Assembly (NCBI GenBank): GCA_947581635.1
Contig: CANPVE010000019.1
Location: forward strand, 1 to 36,213
Direction of reading: 5' to 3'
Source: an uncultured Clostridia bacterium
GTDB taxonomy: Bacteria > Bacillota > Clostridia > Oscillospirales > Acutalibacteraceae
Length of the DNA: 36,213 bases
The number at the start of each line of letters is the position of its first letter. The first letter of the stretch is position 1. Of this stretch, positions 1 through 9,985 are shown in pieces. A program made the translations under genes and the position numbers. Under the pieces are notes generated by a model that ran no database searches, was not told the DNA's origin, and was given only the letters and a program-made list of their open reading frames with translations.

Positions 1-1
1 C

Positions 2-2503
2 GCATTGACCGAGGAAGATATACGGAGTGCGCTGGAAGCCTACGACAAGGAGTATTACAATTTCACGATTTCCGATGCTGTAACATTTATCGGAGAAACT
101 GCGTTTCACAGTTGTGGTCACTTAAATATAGCAGTAGGTTCCGGCAATAATAAATACTGTGACATAGACGGTGTTCTGTTTAATAAGAACAAAACAGAAT
201 TACTTTCTTACAGTAAGGATAGTATTCAATCTGAATATGTTGTTCCAAACGGAGTTACATCTATTGGCAAAGGGGCATTTTATGAATGCAGAAGTCTTTC
301 CAATATAAAAATTCCGGATAGTGTTTCAAAAATTGGCGATAGGGCTTTTGATAATTGTACTTTGGACAATATATTTTATTCGGGTTCGAAGGAACAATGG
401 GAAACTATTGATATTGGTTCCGATAACTACGGATTGACAAGCAATTCAGGAGTAGATATATATTACAACGTTACAGGTTCAATCCCTTCTCCTTGGCCTG
501 AATATACATACGAAAATTTAAAATATCGAATACATCCGGATGGTAAATCTATTATTATTACTGATTATGACGGTTTGGCGGCTAATGTCACAATACCGCG
601 CGAAATAGATGGGTTGCCGGTTACGATGATAAATAAAGGTGCATTTTCCGACTATTCATGTCCTGAAAATATATACATTCCTGACAGCGTGGAGAATCTT
701 GGCACTTTTGATCTTGCTTCTGTGAATATAAACATTGACAAGAATAATAAAAACTATGCGTCAATTGATGGGGTTTTGTTTAATAAAGAATGTGACACAT
801 TATTAACCTATCCCTATAAACATGGTAAGTCTTATATTGTTCCTGATAATGTAAAGTACATCGCCTCAAGAGCTTTTGAGAGAAGTAATGATAATGGAGT
901 TGAAAGTGTAATATTGCCAAATGGGATTTTGGGAATGGAATATGGTGCCTTTTTGAATTGCAATATAAAAAAGATTTTTATTCCGAACAGCCTAAAGTAT
1001 ATGGCAAATAATGTATATTTCAGTCAATATACTTGGGATGAAAACTTGAATATCTATTATAGCGGCAGCAAAGAAGAATGGGAAAATATTGATATAGGAA
1101 TGGATCAGACCGGACGGTTAAATTATGCAATTAAACACTTTAATGCAATAGGCATGAAAGAACCTAAAATAGACGCGGTGAAACAAATTAACGGTAATGA
1201 TGCGGAAATAACGCTTAACAATGTTGAGTATGACAGCAAACTGATCGCTGTATCTAATAATGGTAATGAACAAATGCTTTCTGCTGATATGATTGATGTT
1301 AGTGCAGGCGATACCAGCAAAAACGTCAATATAAGTAACAAAGCAAAAACGGTAAAATTATTTATCTGGGATAGTCTTGAAAATATGCAGCCTCTATGTC
1401 CCGCAATTGAAGTGCCGATTGAAAACGACTCAGAATATAGTCCAAGTCCCGGAGAAGATGTTCCGGATGTCTCGAAACTCAAATATAAAATAGCAGATAA
1501 CGAAGTCACTATAACCGGATGCGAGGAAAGCGCTGAAAATATAATTATCCCATCCGAAATTGAGGGTGTCCCGGTCAAAAACATAGAAAATGAAGCGTTC
1601 AACGGAAACCATTCACTGAAAAGCGTATATATTTCCGAAGGTGTTAATTTTATCGGAATGAGCGCGTTTTTTGGATGTGACAGTCTGGTTAGTATACATA
1701 TTCCCGACACACTCGAAACCGTCTTGGATATGGCTTTTGGTGACTGTAAAAAACTTACTGATATTACGATAAACGAAAACAGTGATTCGTATGTGATAAA
1801 AGATGGTGTTTTGTTCGACAAGGACATGATGCGTCTGATTTTAGCTCCCAGAAATATATCCGGCAGTTATACCGTTCCGGAGGGTGTGTTGGTGATTGGC
1901 ACTTCAGCGTTTGACAGCTGCTACAACCTAAAGGAAATCACTTTTTCGGACGGAATAAAGGTTATAGAGCGAATTGCGTTTGGTGATTGCATAGGATTGA
2001 CTTCTTTGGAAATTCCATTTCTTAAAGGAATAACTTATAGGGATTATTTCCATAGCGATGATAGAAGAGATGCGGAAGCCAAAGCCTGCGAAATAGGACA
2101 AAACGCATTTTACGGATGTACAAATATTAATAGCATTACAATATATATAATTCCTAATCATTATTATGTAACAGATGAGCGCGGATATATGTATATAGAT
2201 TATGGAGCTTTTAGCGACTGCACAGCTCTGAAGGAATTGTACCTTCCGCGCGACACACGCAGAATAGATGAACACGCATTTGACAAATGTGGAGTGCTGC
2301 AGGATATATATTTTGAAGGCTCGAAAGAAGAAAGCATAAATGTTGGCGCAAATAATACAAATTTTCACAATGCAACAATACACTACAATTCGCGCGCACC
2401 GCAGAATGCATCAACTTTTTTACTGGGTGCGAAGTTGACAGCCATTCCGACATCCAACACAACAGCTGTACTTATCGATGACACCGACCAACACTACTAT
2501 TGA
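2..2503 (+). CDS. BspA-type leucine-rich repeat surface protein (5' partial)
   Basis: The reading frame is open to the left edge, so the true start and any signal peptide are probably outside the window; a TTG at position 5 is only a possible start. The 832 visible residues consist largely of LRR_5 (BspA/TpLRR) units with the pattern IPDSVxxIGxxAFxxC, interleaved with the usual FYSGSKEQW-type and DGVLFNK-type units. Around residues 384-464 there is a beta-rich non-LRR domain ending in LFIWDSLENMQPL; a similar segment occurs in the next gene. Short Ser-Pro linkers lie near residues 160 and 478. The last 35 or so residues do not resemble the repeats and no LPXTG anchor is present. BspA-like proteins are generally surface or secreted adhesion proteins. 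The AT-rich codon use matches the next gene and differs from the phage genes, so I take it as host. Substrate unknown. Confidence 0.85.
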   Translation, partial: ALTEEDIRSALEAYDKEYYNFTISDAVTFIGETAFHSCGHLNIAVGSGNNKYCDIDGVLFNKNKTELLSYSKDSIQSEYVVPNGVTSIGKGAFYECRSLSNIKIPDSVSKIGDRAFDNCTLDNIFYSGSKEQWETIDIGSDNYGLTSNSGVDIYYNVTGSIPSPWPEYTYENLKYRIHPDGKSIIITDYDGLAANVTIPREIDGLPVTMINKGAFSDYSCPENIYIPDSVENLGTFDLASVNINIDKNNKNYASIDGVLFNKECDTLLTYPYKHGKSYIVPDNVKYIASRAFERSNDNGVESVILPNGILGMEYGAFLNCNIKKIFIPNSLKYMANNVYFSQYTWDENLNIYYSGSKEEWENIDIGMDQTGRLNYAIKHFNAIGMKEPKIDAVKQINGNDAEITLNNVEYDSKLIAVSNNGNEQMLSADMIDVSAGDTSKNVNISNKAKTVKLFIWDSLENMQPLCPAIEVPIENDSEYSPSPGEDVPDVSKLKYKIADNEVTITGCEESAENIIIPSEIEGVPVKNIENEAFNGNHSLKSVYISEGVNFIGMSAFFGCDSLVSIHIPDTLETVLDMAFGDCKKLTDITINENSDSYVIKDGVLFDKDMMRLILAPRNISGSYTVPEGVLVIGTSAFDSCYNLKEITFSDGIKVIERIAFGDCIGLTSLEIPFLKGITYRDYFHSDDRRDAEAKACEIGQNAFYGCTNINSITIYIIPNHYYVTDERGYMYIDYGAFSDCTALKELYLPRDTRRIDEHAFDKCGVLQDIYFEGSKEESINVGANNTNFHNATIHYNSRAPQNASTFLLGAKLTAIPTSNTTAVLIDDTDQHYY

Positions 2504-2553
2504 TGTTGGCACTTATCGTGTAGTTTTTATATTTTAGAGAAAGGAATGATTTT

Positions 2554-5500
2554 ATGCGGAAAAAGTTGTCTGCTTTAATATTAGTATTTGTTATGATTTC
2601 AGGATTGTTACCAGGAGTTTCGGTTAACGCAAAAGTTAATATTCAAATAGGCGAATATATCCAAATAGGGTCGTATAATAATAAACCGCTCCTATGGAGA
2701 TGTGTGGATATTGATGATACGGGAGCTTTAATGCTTGCAGATGAAATAATTTGCAATAAACAATTTGATGCAGCCGGAAGTAACAAAGATGGTTCTCATG
2801 CGGGTCATTGGTGTAGACCAAAATATGGATCAAGTTATTGGGGAGACTCTAACATACGAGATTGGCTAAACTCTACAGCGACATCCGGCAATGTGGTATG
2901 GTCGTGTGGGAATCCACCCAGTTACGCGCAAGAGGCTGGATTTTTATCTAATTTTACTGAGAACGAACAAAAAGCCATTAAATATGTAACACAAACTATT
3001 GAATATGATAAGTGGGAGAAAGGATGGAAAAATATATCGTATGAATCCACGGATCAAATTTTTTTATTAGGAATATCTCAATTTTATAAAGCTGCCGAAA
3101 ACTTAGGAAACGAGTACCTAAATAAAAAAAATGATATTGCATCGCAATATTGGCTACGTACAAGAACTTATTCCAGTAGTCAGTCTAATATAGTGCTATG
3201 TTATATGTGCGGCGAAGAAAACGGATATGTAAGATATGATATTGATATGCCTATGTATAGCATGGGTATACGTCCAGCTTTTTACATAAATTCCGCATCA
3301 ACGAGGATTATTTCAGGATCTGGGACTTTTGGATCCCCATATATTGTTGAAGGCAAAGAAGATCCAAAGCCAACACTAAGTCCAATTCCTACATCCACAC
3401 CCGATCCATATGAAAACTTGGAGCCTTTACCAACACCGGAATTTGAATTAAATAAATACCGTGCGAATTATGTTATAGACAATAATTTCACATATACGAT
3501 CGAACATACATATGACACGCCAAGTCGGCTCTTATACAATGCCGGTATAGAAAGCGGATTGTATAATAACGCAACTTTATGGAAAACTATAACCGATACA
3601 GTAGATGGGTTAGATGATATTTCAAAAATAGCGGATTATCAATTCGAGGAAAAGGATATGTATTCTGCAATCATATTTAATATATTCCAAACCTCTACGG
3701 ATTTTAAAATAGTTGACTGTATAAACAATGAAATTACTCAAGATACAAAAGATTGGGTAAGCACCGTAACATCAAATATGAAAAATATATATAGTTTTGA
3801 TCTTATTAGCAGTATGAATTTAAAAGACATGTCATTAAATGATAAGGAAAAACTTAAAAACATTACAGAAAACTTATATAAACAAGAACACGGAACTGCG
3901 GCAGATGTATCAAAAATAACAAGCGTAATCGAGCAGGGCATTGAGTATGCAGAGGATGTTGAAGATTTTTTGGAACTTATTGTAACGTATGATAAAATAC
4001 GTCAGCTAAGCGATGCCACAAAACAGGTTATGCGTGAAATGCATGCTAATTGTCCCGGAGATGAAATCGCACTAAAATTAGCGTTGTCAGATTGTATACG
4101 CGTCATGGAATCCAGTGATGCTGAATTTGAGAGCAACATACATCTTACACTTGCCGGAGTTGTAGGCAAAGATATAGCGCAATTTATAGTAGATGAATTG
4201 TGGGATATCGCAACAGACAAATTAATGTCAATGCATCCGGCTGCATATGTATTTAAGGTGGCATATGATACAGGCAAATTCGTATGCAATGCAGTATTTA
4301 ACACTGATGATATAACAGAAAAATATTTTGATATGGGAGCAATCGTAAAAACCAAGGACATTCTTGATGATACATATTATGACCTGAAGACAAAATTTCG
4401 TAAATCTAAAACGGAAGTGGATGCTGAGATATACAATAACGCTATAGATATTATGTATAATATGCTTGATGCTGATTGTGACTATGCCAGAGCGTTTGTA
4501 AACTCTGTTGGGGATTCAGCAGCCGGACAAATTAATTCTAAGCTTGGCAACACCAGTGTTGAAGAAACGAGAAAAAGTATTGATAGAATACAGGATGATT
4601 ATTACTTAGATCATGAGAGTTTAAATACTTCATGGGTTTTCGGGCTTGAGGCGGATAACTATAAAATGTACAAAGTATACGAGCATTTAATTTATGAATC
4701 GAATGCTCGCATCAGAAAAAAATATAATATAAATTGTCCTGTTGACGTATACATATATAATTCTTCCGGCAAACTGGAAGGTTCGATAGTAAATAATAAA
4801 CCGTACTGTTCGGACGAAAATAATCTCACTATAGTAGTGAAGGGAGATAAGAAAACAGTATATTTCTACGATGATAACGAATATGATATCAGATATGTCG
4901 GAAATGATACAGGTACTATGGATATTGCAGTTACCGAATATGATGAAGAACAAAATGAAACAAGAAAGGTAAATTTTAACAATATAGCTTTGAGTAACGG
5001 AACTGAATATACTTCAACCGACAACGGCAGCAATATGAGCAGATACGTTATCAGGGATGAACATAGCAAAAACGTCAATTCTGATTTTGATTCGAAAAAC
5101 ACAGGAGGAAAACAGTTCACAGCAGATATATCCCGCGGATATTTTTCAAGTTTTGAAACATCAAAACAAATATATCCAGGTGAAAACCTTGAAATAGCTG
5201 CGTATGTGCCGGATGGATACGGGTTCGTAAAATGGACAACAAATACTGGAGAAGATATATTTGACGATTCCGACAGTCAGACGACAACAATATGTATGCC
5301 GTCTGAAGATATTAAAATAACGGCGACTATTGAGAAAAGATCTATAGCTATCTCTAATGTCACAAACAGCAGCGTAACTGTACAGACAACAGGCTGCGCC
5401 AGATTATCCGATGGAACAATTATTCTTGCAGCATATGATAATAACGGTGCGCTACAGTATTTTGACACTAAACCGGTTGAGAGAGAGGTTGTATTTAACG

Positions 5501-6042
5501 GTATAAACGGACACGATTATAACTTCAAAGCAATGCTATGGAATAGTGTAAATGAAATGATGCCTTTGACTGACTACGCTAATAAAGAAACTGTTTTTAT
5601 GCCAAGCACTCCGACTCCAACGCCAACTCCTACAGACACTCCCACACCAACGCCATCTTCAACTGTTACTCCCAAGCCGACATCGACTCCTGATATTGAT
5701 GCGTCGGACTATAACATAGCATTAGATAAATCGTGGTATCACGGAGGTTATTACGATGATATTCCGGTCGAAATAATCACAATGACACCGGACGAATATA
5801 TTGAAGGCTCGCATAAATATGTTCTTTGGATTGCCTATCTTGATGGATACGAGTGGCAGCAATGCGCTGCGGTGTACGTTGATGGTGGAACTATAAAATG
5901 GAATTATGACATTAACGCTGCCGATTTGGGAATACCAACAGATATGAACAAGTTAACCTTCGCGTTTTCGCTGTTCAGATCAGATTATTTTGTAACCGGC
6001 GGTTCGCTTGTAGATCGACTTGTAACTGTTAGCATACAATAA
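2554..6042 (+). CDS. Large secreted multidomain protein: DUF6273, InlB-type repeat, Pro-Thr linkers
   Basis: This 1162-residue protein starts with a clear signal peptide (basic MRKK, hydrophobic core, likely cleavage after VNA near residue 26). Residues about 30-245 resemble the DUF6273 domain found in clostridial surface proteins, with WRCVDI, IRDWLN and WLRT motifs. A TPTSTP-like linker near 272-285 is followed by a long helix-rich region to about 770. Residues about 862-929 look like a divergent InlB B-repeat (FVKWTTNTG). A beta domain containing AMLWNSVNEMMPL (about 929-1007) is shared with the upstream LRR protein. A long Pro-Thr linker then leads to an unrecognised C-terminal domain. 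An AAAGGA ribosome site precedes the ATG. No sortase motif is seen. It is probably secreted or wall-associated and part of the same host surface locus. The domain calls come from motifs and the function is unknown. Confidence 0.8.
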   Translation: MRKKLSALILVFVMISGLLPGVSVNAKVNIQIGEYIQIGSYNNKPLLWRCVDIDDTGALMLADEIICNKQFDAAGSNKDGSHAGHWCRPKYGSSYWGDSNIRDWLNSTATSGNVVWSCGNPPSYAQEAGFLSNFTENEQKAIKYVTQTIEYDKWEKGWKNISYESTDQIFLLGISQFYKAAENLGNEYLNKKNDIASQYWLRTRTYSSSQSNIVLCYMCGEENGYVRYDIDMPMYSMGIRPAFYINSASTRIISGSGTFGSPYIVEGKEDPKPTLSPIPTSTPDPYENLEPLPTPEFELNKYRANYVIDNNFTYTIEHTYDTPSRLLYNAGIESGLYNNATLWKTITDTVDGLDDISKIADYQFEEKDMYSAIIFNIFQTSTDFKIVDCINNEITQDTKDWVSTVTSNMKNIYSFDLISSMNLKDMSLNDKEKLKNITENLYKQEHGTAADVSKITSVIEQGIEYAEDVEDFLELIVTYDKIRQLSDATKQVMREMHANCPGDEIALKLALSDCIRVMESSDAEFESNIHLTLAGVVGKDIAQFIVDELWDIATDKLMSMHPAAYVFKVAYDTGKFVCNAVFNTDDITEKYFDMGAIVKTKDILDDTYYDLKTKFRKSKTEVDAEIYNNAIDIMYNMLDADCDYARAFVNSVGDSAAGQINSKLGNTSVEETRKSIDRIQDDYYLDHESLNTSWVFGLEADNYKMYKVYEHLIYESNARIRKKYNINCPVDVYIYNSSGKLEGSIVNNKPYCSDENNLTIVVKGDKKTVYFYDDNEYDIRYVGNDTGTMDIAVTEYDEEQNETRKVNFNNIALSNGTEYTSTDNGSNMSRYVIRDEHSKNVNSDFDSKNTGGKQFTADISRGYFSSFETSKQIYPGENLEIAAYVPDGYGFVKWTTNTGEDIFDDSDSQTTTICMPSEDIKITATIEKRSIAISNVTNSSVTVQTTGCARLSDGTIILAAYDNNGALQYFDTKPVEREVVFNGINGHDYNFKAMLWNSVNEMMPLTDYANKETVFMPSTPTPTPTPTDTPTPTPSSTVTPKPTSTPDIDASDYNIALDKSWYHGGYYDDIPVEIITMTPDEYIEGSHKYVLWIAYLDGYEWQQCAAVYVDGGTIKWNYDINAADLGIPTDMNKLTFAFSLFRSDYFVTGGSLVDRLVTVSIQ

Positions 6043-6084
6043 TCGAGATACTTTGCCAAAAATTAATTCTTCCCGATTATACTC

Positions 6085-6124
6085 CAATAGGAGGCAGAAC
6101 AATAACCTGCCTCCTATTGTTTTG
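6085..6124 (+). terminator. Rho-independent terminator after the surface-protein genes
   Basis: The arms at 6085-6097 and 6107-6119 form a perfect 13-bp stem (CAATAGGAGGCAG paired with its complement) around a 9-base loop, followed by TTTT. It lies about 45 bases after the stop of the DUF6273 protein. The next gene is on the other strand, so this hairpin closes the host-type block and may work in both directions. Confidence 0.85.
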
Positions 6125-6196
6125 TCTATAAAATTCATTTATAATGAAAACATAAAAAATTCATCTTCCAACATGTAACATTATAATACATAAAAG

Positions 6197-6625
6197 CTAC
6201 TCAAGCTCCAGACAGGAAAACAGTTTAGAATCCATATATAATATATGATCCATGTGGATAAAACTCCCGTCAGTTAAAATGTATATTTTTTCACATTCAT
6301 TTATTTTATCCAGTTTTCCTGTTTTTGTTTTGTATGAGCCGCCGGATTTACGTTCATCAGGTACAAAATAAATAATTGTCACTTCCGGCTGTTCGCTCTG
6401 ATGTTCAAGCAAAATTTTATGACGCAGATTGAGTATCTCTTTGTTATCGTTGGTTAAATCGGTTTCTGCATCGGTCAATCTTGCGGTTTCCTTAATTGCG
6501 GCGCCGTGACCCGTGAGCGCGGCAAACGGCGCGAACTGAGCCGCGCGGTTTATTCTTGACATGGGCGGATGTTTCTTTGAAACGTGATGCGGAAGATCAA
6601 CTATGTCCTCATAAGGGAAACTCAT
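6197..6625 (-). CDS. YolD-like protein
   Basis: This 142-residue protein carries the YolD-like signature near its N-terminus (PPMSRINRAAQFAPFAALTG, about residues 21-40), followed by a helical charged middle and a beta-rich C-terminus (about residues 80-130). YolD-like proteins are usually encoded next to Y-family polymerases in Firmicutes and in mobile elements. The exact role is unsettled; an accessory role for UmuC-like polymerases is the usual proposal. The gene overlaps the polymerase stop by 4 bases (ATGA), so the two are translationally coupled, with the polymerase first. No terminator with a U-run is obvious after its stop. Confidence 0.85.
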   Translation of the reverse strand: MSFPYEDIVDLPHHVSKKHPPMSRINRAAQFAPFAALTGHGAAIKETARLTDAETDLTNDNKEILNLRHKILLEHQSEQPEVTIIYFVPDERKSGGSYKTKTGKLDKINECEKIYILTDGSFIHMDHILYMDSKLFSCLELE

Positions 6626-8124
6626 GCTTTATGGCCTCCTATCTGCTGATTTCTGGATTTTGCCGTCGCACCCTCTTTATAGCTTGTTCCACGTAAAATG
6701 GCGTTTTTACCATACATTTTCTTAATATTAAGGATTGCCTCTTGCAAATTTTTCTCACGTTTTAAATCATGCTCTTCTCGCTTTTCTTTTCTTTCAAGCT
6801 CATTATAGTCCGTGAACATACCGAGTTGTTCGTAAGCCTCGCTTTTCGGCACATCGCTTTCGTCAATCACATGGTTTGCTACTATGGTTATTCTACGGAT
6901 GGTCAGACTTTTGTCGGTCAGTCTGTCAAATAAATCCAGAGCAGAATTTATAATAAGTTTGGTCGAAGCGGTGTATCTGCCGATATTGCCCGTTCCGTGG
7001 GCGTGTTTCGGCGTCTTGCGCCCGTAGCGGTCAAGGGTTATCTCGCCCTTGTATTTCTTGTCGGTTTTGTCGACGTTTTCAATATCATAGCCTATCGTCA
7101 GCACAATCTGATCGGTAACCTTTTTCTTTCCTACCAAGTCGAGCGACAACGCTTCCGCCATTTCGCGAACCACGAGCCTCGCTTTGTCGTTCGGATATGG
7201 CTCCTGAAGGACCTGCCCGGAACTTATGCTGTTGGTTTCGGGCTTATAGGCTCTGATGTCCGCCATTGTGCATGGCTCCCAGCCCCAAGCGTGATCTATG
7301 AGCAGCTCGGCGTTGACTCCGAACATACGGTACAAAATTTCCTCGTCATTGATCGAGCAGCGGGCAATATCACCCATTGTGTACATATAGTATTTTTCAA
7401 GTTTTTTGGCATAGCCCTTGCCCACGCGCCAGAAGTCGGTTATCGGGCGGTGCGTCCAAAGGCTGCGGCGGTACTTCATCTCGTCAAGTTCAGCTATGCG
7501 AACGCCGTCCTTGTCGGGCTTAATATGCTTCGCCTCAACGTCCATCGCCACTTTTGCCAGATAAAGATTTGTGCCTATCCCCGCCGTGGCGGTTATGCCC
7601 GTCTCTTTGAGAACATCCTGTATTATTGTCATCGCCAGCTCATGAGCGGTCATTTTATAGGTTTTGAGATAATGCGTGGCGTCGATAAACACCTCATCGA
7701 TCGAGTAGACGCAAATATCTTCGGGCGCGATATACTTAAGATATATCTCATAGATCTTTGTGCTGTACTCTATATAATATGCCATTCTCGGCGGTGCCAC
7801 TACATAGTCGAGTTCAAGCGACGGGTCAGTCTTAAGCTCGCTGTCAAGGTACGATTTGCCGCTAAAAGTGCGGTGCGGCGCTTTGTATCTGCGGCCGTTG
7901 TTGATACGCTGCGTCTCTTGTATCACCTCAAACAGTCTTGCTCTGCCGGAAATACCATAGGCTTTAAGGGATGGCGACACCGCCAGACATATGGTCTTGG
8001 CGGTGCGGCTTTCGTCGGCTACCACGAGGTTTGCGTCAAGCGGATCAAGCCCGCGCTCCACACATTCTACGGATGCATAAAAAGATTTAAGGTCAATTGC
8101 AATGAATGTTGATTCTATCATCAT
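6622..8124 (-). CDS. Y-family (UmuC-like) translesion DNA polymerase
   Basis: The 500-residue protein has the Y-family catalytic landmarks: FIAIDLKSFYASVE with Asp11, and YSIDEVFID with Asp143 and Glu144, which would bind the metals. A palm/finger region and a C-terminal little-finger region follow. The length is typical of clostridial UmuC-type polymerases paired with YolD. Two adjacent ATGs (8124 and 8121) follow an AAGGAGA ribosome site, and either could be used. Such enzymes copy damaged DNA during the SOS response. I saw no convincing LexA-type box in the 54 bases upstream. The gene lies just downstream of, and in the same direction as, the restriction-modification pair, so it may share that transcript. 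It could belong to the host or to the prophage. Confidence 0.9.
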   Translation of the reverse strand: MMIESTFIAIDLKSFYASVECVERGLDPLDANLVVADESRTAKTICLAVSPSLKAYGISGRARLFEVIQETQRINNGRRYKAPHRTFSGKSYLDSELKTDPSLELDYVVAPPRMAYYIEYSTKIYEIYLKYIAPEDICVYSIDEVFIDATHYLKTYKMTAHELAMTIIQDVLKETGITATAGIGTNLYLAKVAMDVEAKHIKPDKDGVRIAELDEMKYRRSLWTHRPITDFWRVGKGYAKKLEKYYMYTMGDIARCSINDEEILYRMFGVNAELLIDHAWGWEPCTMADIRAYKPETNSISSGQVLQEPYPNDKARLVVREMAEALSLDLVGKKKVTDQIVLTIGYDIENVDKTDKKYKGEITLDRYGRKTPKHAHGTGNIGRYTASTKLIINSALDLFDRLTDKSLTIRRITIVANHVIDESDVPKSEAYEQLGMFTDYNELERKEKREEHDLKREKNLQEAILNIKKMYGKNAILRGTSYKEGATAKSRNQQIGGHKA

Positions 8125-8178
8125 CCAATCTCCTTATAAGTGTGTTTTATATTTTTATTTCTTCGCATATTACATAAC

Positions 8179-8808
8179 TTATAACAGGGATTCGCGCAAA
8201 TAATCTTGTACCCGTTCTTCCAATTCTTCCACCGTATAAACGCATGGTTGCAAACGTTGTGCCCATACTCTGCCTGGATGGAGGCAGTCCCACATGGGCA
8301 TTTTTCCTCTGTGGCGTCCGCGACCAGGATCATGGTTGCCAAATCCATCTAATACTACATTCCATACTGGTTTGAAACGTTCTATCATCAGCGACTCAGT
8401 AAGTGGAATCCAAATATCATCAACAGAAAGAAAACGGCAATGAAAATCTACGATATTGAGATTTGTGGCAGCTGTTACAGATTTTGCATGATCGTTAAGT
8501 CTTTTATATAAAGCAACACCCGGTTCAACATCGTCGCCCTGGCCACCCTTTCGCGCTCCTTCAGGAACTGCTTTACCTACGTAGATTGGACAGGCATACT
8601 GATCATTTTGGTTTACATTCGCGAGGATTTGATATACCGGAAGGTCACCTGTATAATAAAGGGCATATACTCCAGCTCCAATAAAAGGCTCTGGAGGCAG
8701 GGGAAATATTTCGGATTCAAGAAGTGCGTTAGCGACACTTTCTCCAAGATGTCGTTTATCAAGAGGGTTATACGGTGGAAACACAGGGTAATTGTTTCTA
8801 TTTGGCAT
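8179..8808 (-). CDS. Eco29kI-family GIY-YIG restriction endonuclease
   Basis: This 209-residue protein matches the Eco29kI family in length (R.Eco29kI is about 214 aa) and in landmarks. There is an N-terminal YNPLDKRHLGESVANALL segment, the GVY (Tyr48) and PIYVGKA (Tyr76, Lys79) GIY-YIG strands, Arg103 and His107, DDIWIPLTES with Glu138, PVWN with Asn150, and the conserved DGFGNHDPG and LHPGR blocks. Every catalytic position I recall for R.Eco29kI has a counterpart, so the enzyme looks intact. The prototype cuts CCGCGG; the same specificity here is an inference. The start overlaps the methyltransferase stop by 11 bases, so the nuclease is made from the same message after the protective enzyme. 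Confidence 0.9.
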   Translation of the reverse strand: MPNRNNYPVFPPYNPLDKRHLGESVANALLESEIFPLPPEPFIGAGVYALYYTGDLPVYQILANVNQNDQYACPIYVGKAVPEGARKGGQGDDVEPGVALYKRLNDHAKSVTAATNLNIVDFHCRFLSVDDIWIPLTESLMIERFKPVWNVVLDGFGNHDPGRGRHRGKMPMWDCLHPGRVWAQRLQPCVYTVEELEERVQDYLRESLL

Positions 8809-9979
8809 TTTTCATCATCCTTTCCATTTGTGATATAACGGATTCACCGACTGCTTTTGCCAACCTTACTGGTACAGCGTTACCAATCTGCCTCATACTT
8901 TCCGTCCATGACGCACTAAATAGATAATCATCCGGAAATGTCTGTATACGCGCACTTTCGCGAACAGTATAATATCGGACACTGCCATCATCAAGTACTA
9001 CCATATTTTCACCACCCGGAACACCATGTGCGCCAGCTTTGATGGTCTTGGACGGTTCATCCAGCTTACTTCCTGAATGGCCGGCATATATGCGCGCTCC
9101 ATATCTAAAGTTGTGATTTTTGTATCTCGCAGCAGCTTTCAAATCTGTTGGATCGGGTAAATCACCAATGGCGTCTCGAACAGTTCTCCACCTTAGAAGT
9201 GGCATGTCTGTTTCTTCAACAGATTGCCGAATAGCACGCAGTTGATAATCTGAAAACGGTATATCTACTGGCTTTTTCATATTGTGTTCTTCCCAATACT
9301 CGCCAGATATCCATTTAGAGTAAAGTAATGCGTCTCGACTATGTGTGACAGGCGGAAAACTCCAGCTCGCATTATAATCGCTTCGAAAGCCCACAATTAT
9401 AACACGGTGACGGGATTGAGGTACACCGTAATCCGCAGCATTCAGTAACCTAAATACTACATTATATGAAAGTCCGTTGTCATGTCCCGCTGTATGATAC
9501 TTCTCCAATAACTCAAGGTGTTGCTCCCAAGTCATATTTTTATTTTTAACGATTTCCGGATGTTGCAATTGGAGCAACACATAGTTAAAATAAGAGGCAA
9601 ACGATTTACGAAGTAACCCTTTTACATTTTCAAAAATAAAAGCCTGTGGTTTAACCTCGCGGACTGCGCGTACCGCTTCGGGGAACATATCCCTCTTATC
9701 GTTATATGCTTGATGCTTGCCTCCGAGTGAAAATGGTTGGCATGGCGGCCCTCCAGCCACAAGTTGGATTCTGTCTGTATATCCATTGTATTTAACTGCG
9801 CGAACATCTGTTTGGAACACATTCCAATTCTTAACGCAGGGATGACCTCTATTTATATTATATATGATGTTGTAACATGAGTCCCTATCCCACTCGAACA
9901 ACGCTTCGTGTTCAAATCCAGCCTGCTGTAAACCCATTGCGAGACCGCCAGTCCCACTAAATAACTCAATTGACCTCAT
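8798..9979 (-). CDS. DNA cytosine-5 methyltransferase of the Eco29kI-type R-M system
   Basis: The 393 residues contain the ordered motifs of a C5 methyltransferase: motif I IELFSGTGGLAMG (4-16), motif IV GGPPCQPFS with catalytic Cys80, motif VI FENVKG (116-121), motif VIII QSRHR (188-192), a target-recognition region around 210-330, and motif X RQIGNAVP near the C-terminus. A GGAGGT ribosome site at 9986-9991 supports the ATG at 9979. It would methylate the site cut by the overlapping Eco29kI-like nuclease. In the Eco29kI prototype the nuclease gene comes first, as I recall; here the methyltransferase comes first. The gene follows ImmA in the same orientation, so the pair sits at the lysogeny end of the prophage and could be expressed in the lysogen. 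Confidence 0.92.
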   Translation of the reverse strand: MRSIELFSGTGGLAMGLQQAGFEHEALFEWDRDSCYNIIYNINRGHPCVKNWNVFQTDVRAVKYNGYTDRIQLVAGGPPCQPFSLGGKHQAYNDKRDMFPEAVRAVREVKPQAFIFENVKGLLRKSFASYFNYVLLQLQHPEIVKNKNMTWEQHLELLEKYHTAGHDNGLSYNVVFRLLNAADYGVPQSRHRVIIVGFRSDYNASWSFPPVTHSRDALLYSKWISGEYWEEHNMKKPVDIPFSDYQLRAIRQSVEETDMPLLRWRTVRDAIGDLPDPTDLKAAARYKNHNFRYGARIYAGHSGSKLDEPSKTIKAGAHGVPGGENMVVLDDGSVRYYTVRESARIQTFPDDYLFSASWTESMRQIGNAVPVRLAKAVGESVISQMERMMKNAK

Positions 9980-9985
9980 TTTGAT

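Noticed and set aside
2395..2540. Frameshift near the end of the LRR gene
   Set aside because: The last residues look unlike the repeats, but no alternative frame gives a clearly better continuation.
6997..8112. 371-codon open frame on the plus strand opposite the Y-family polymerase
   Set aside because: No ribosome site or recognisable motif; it is the mirror of a clearly conserved polymerase gene.
8125..8178. LexA (SOS) box upstream of the Y-family polymerase
   Set aside because: No convincing GAAC-N4-GTTC-type dyad seen in the short gap.
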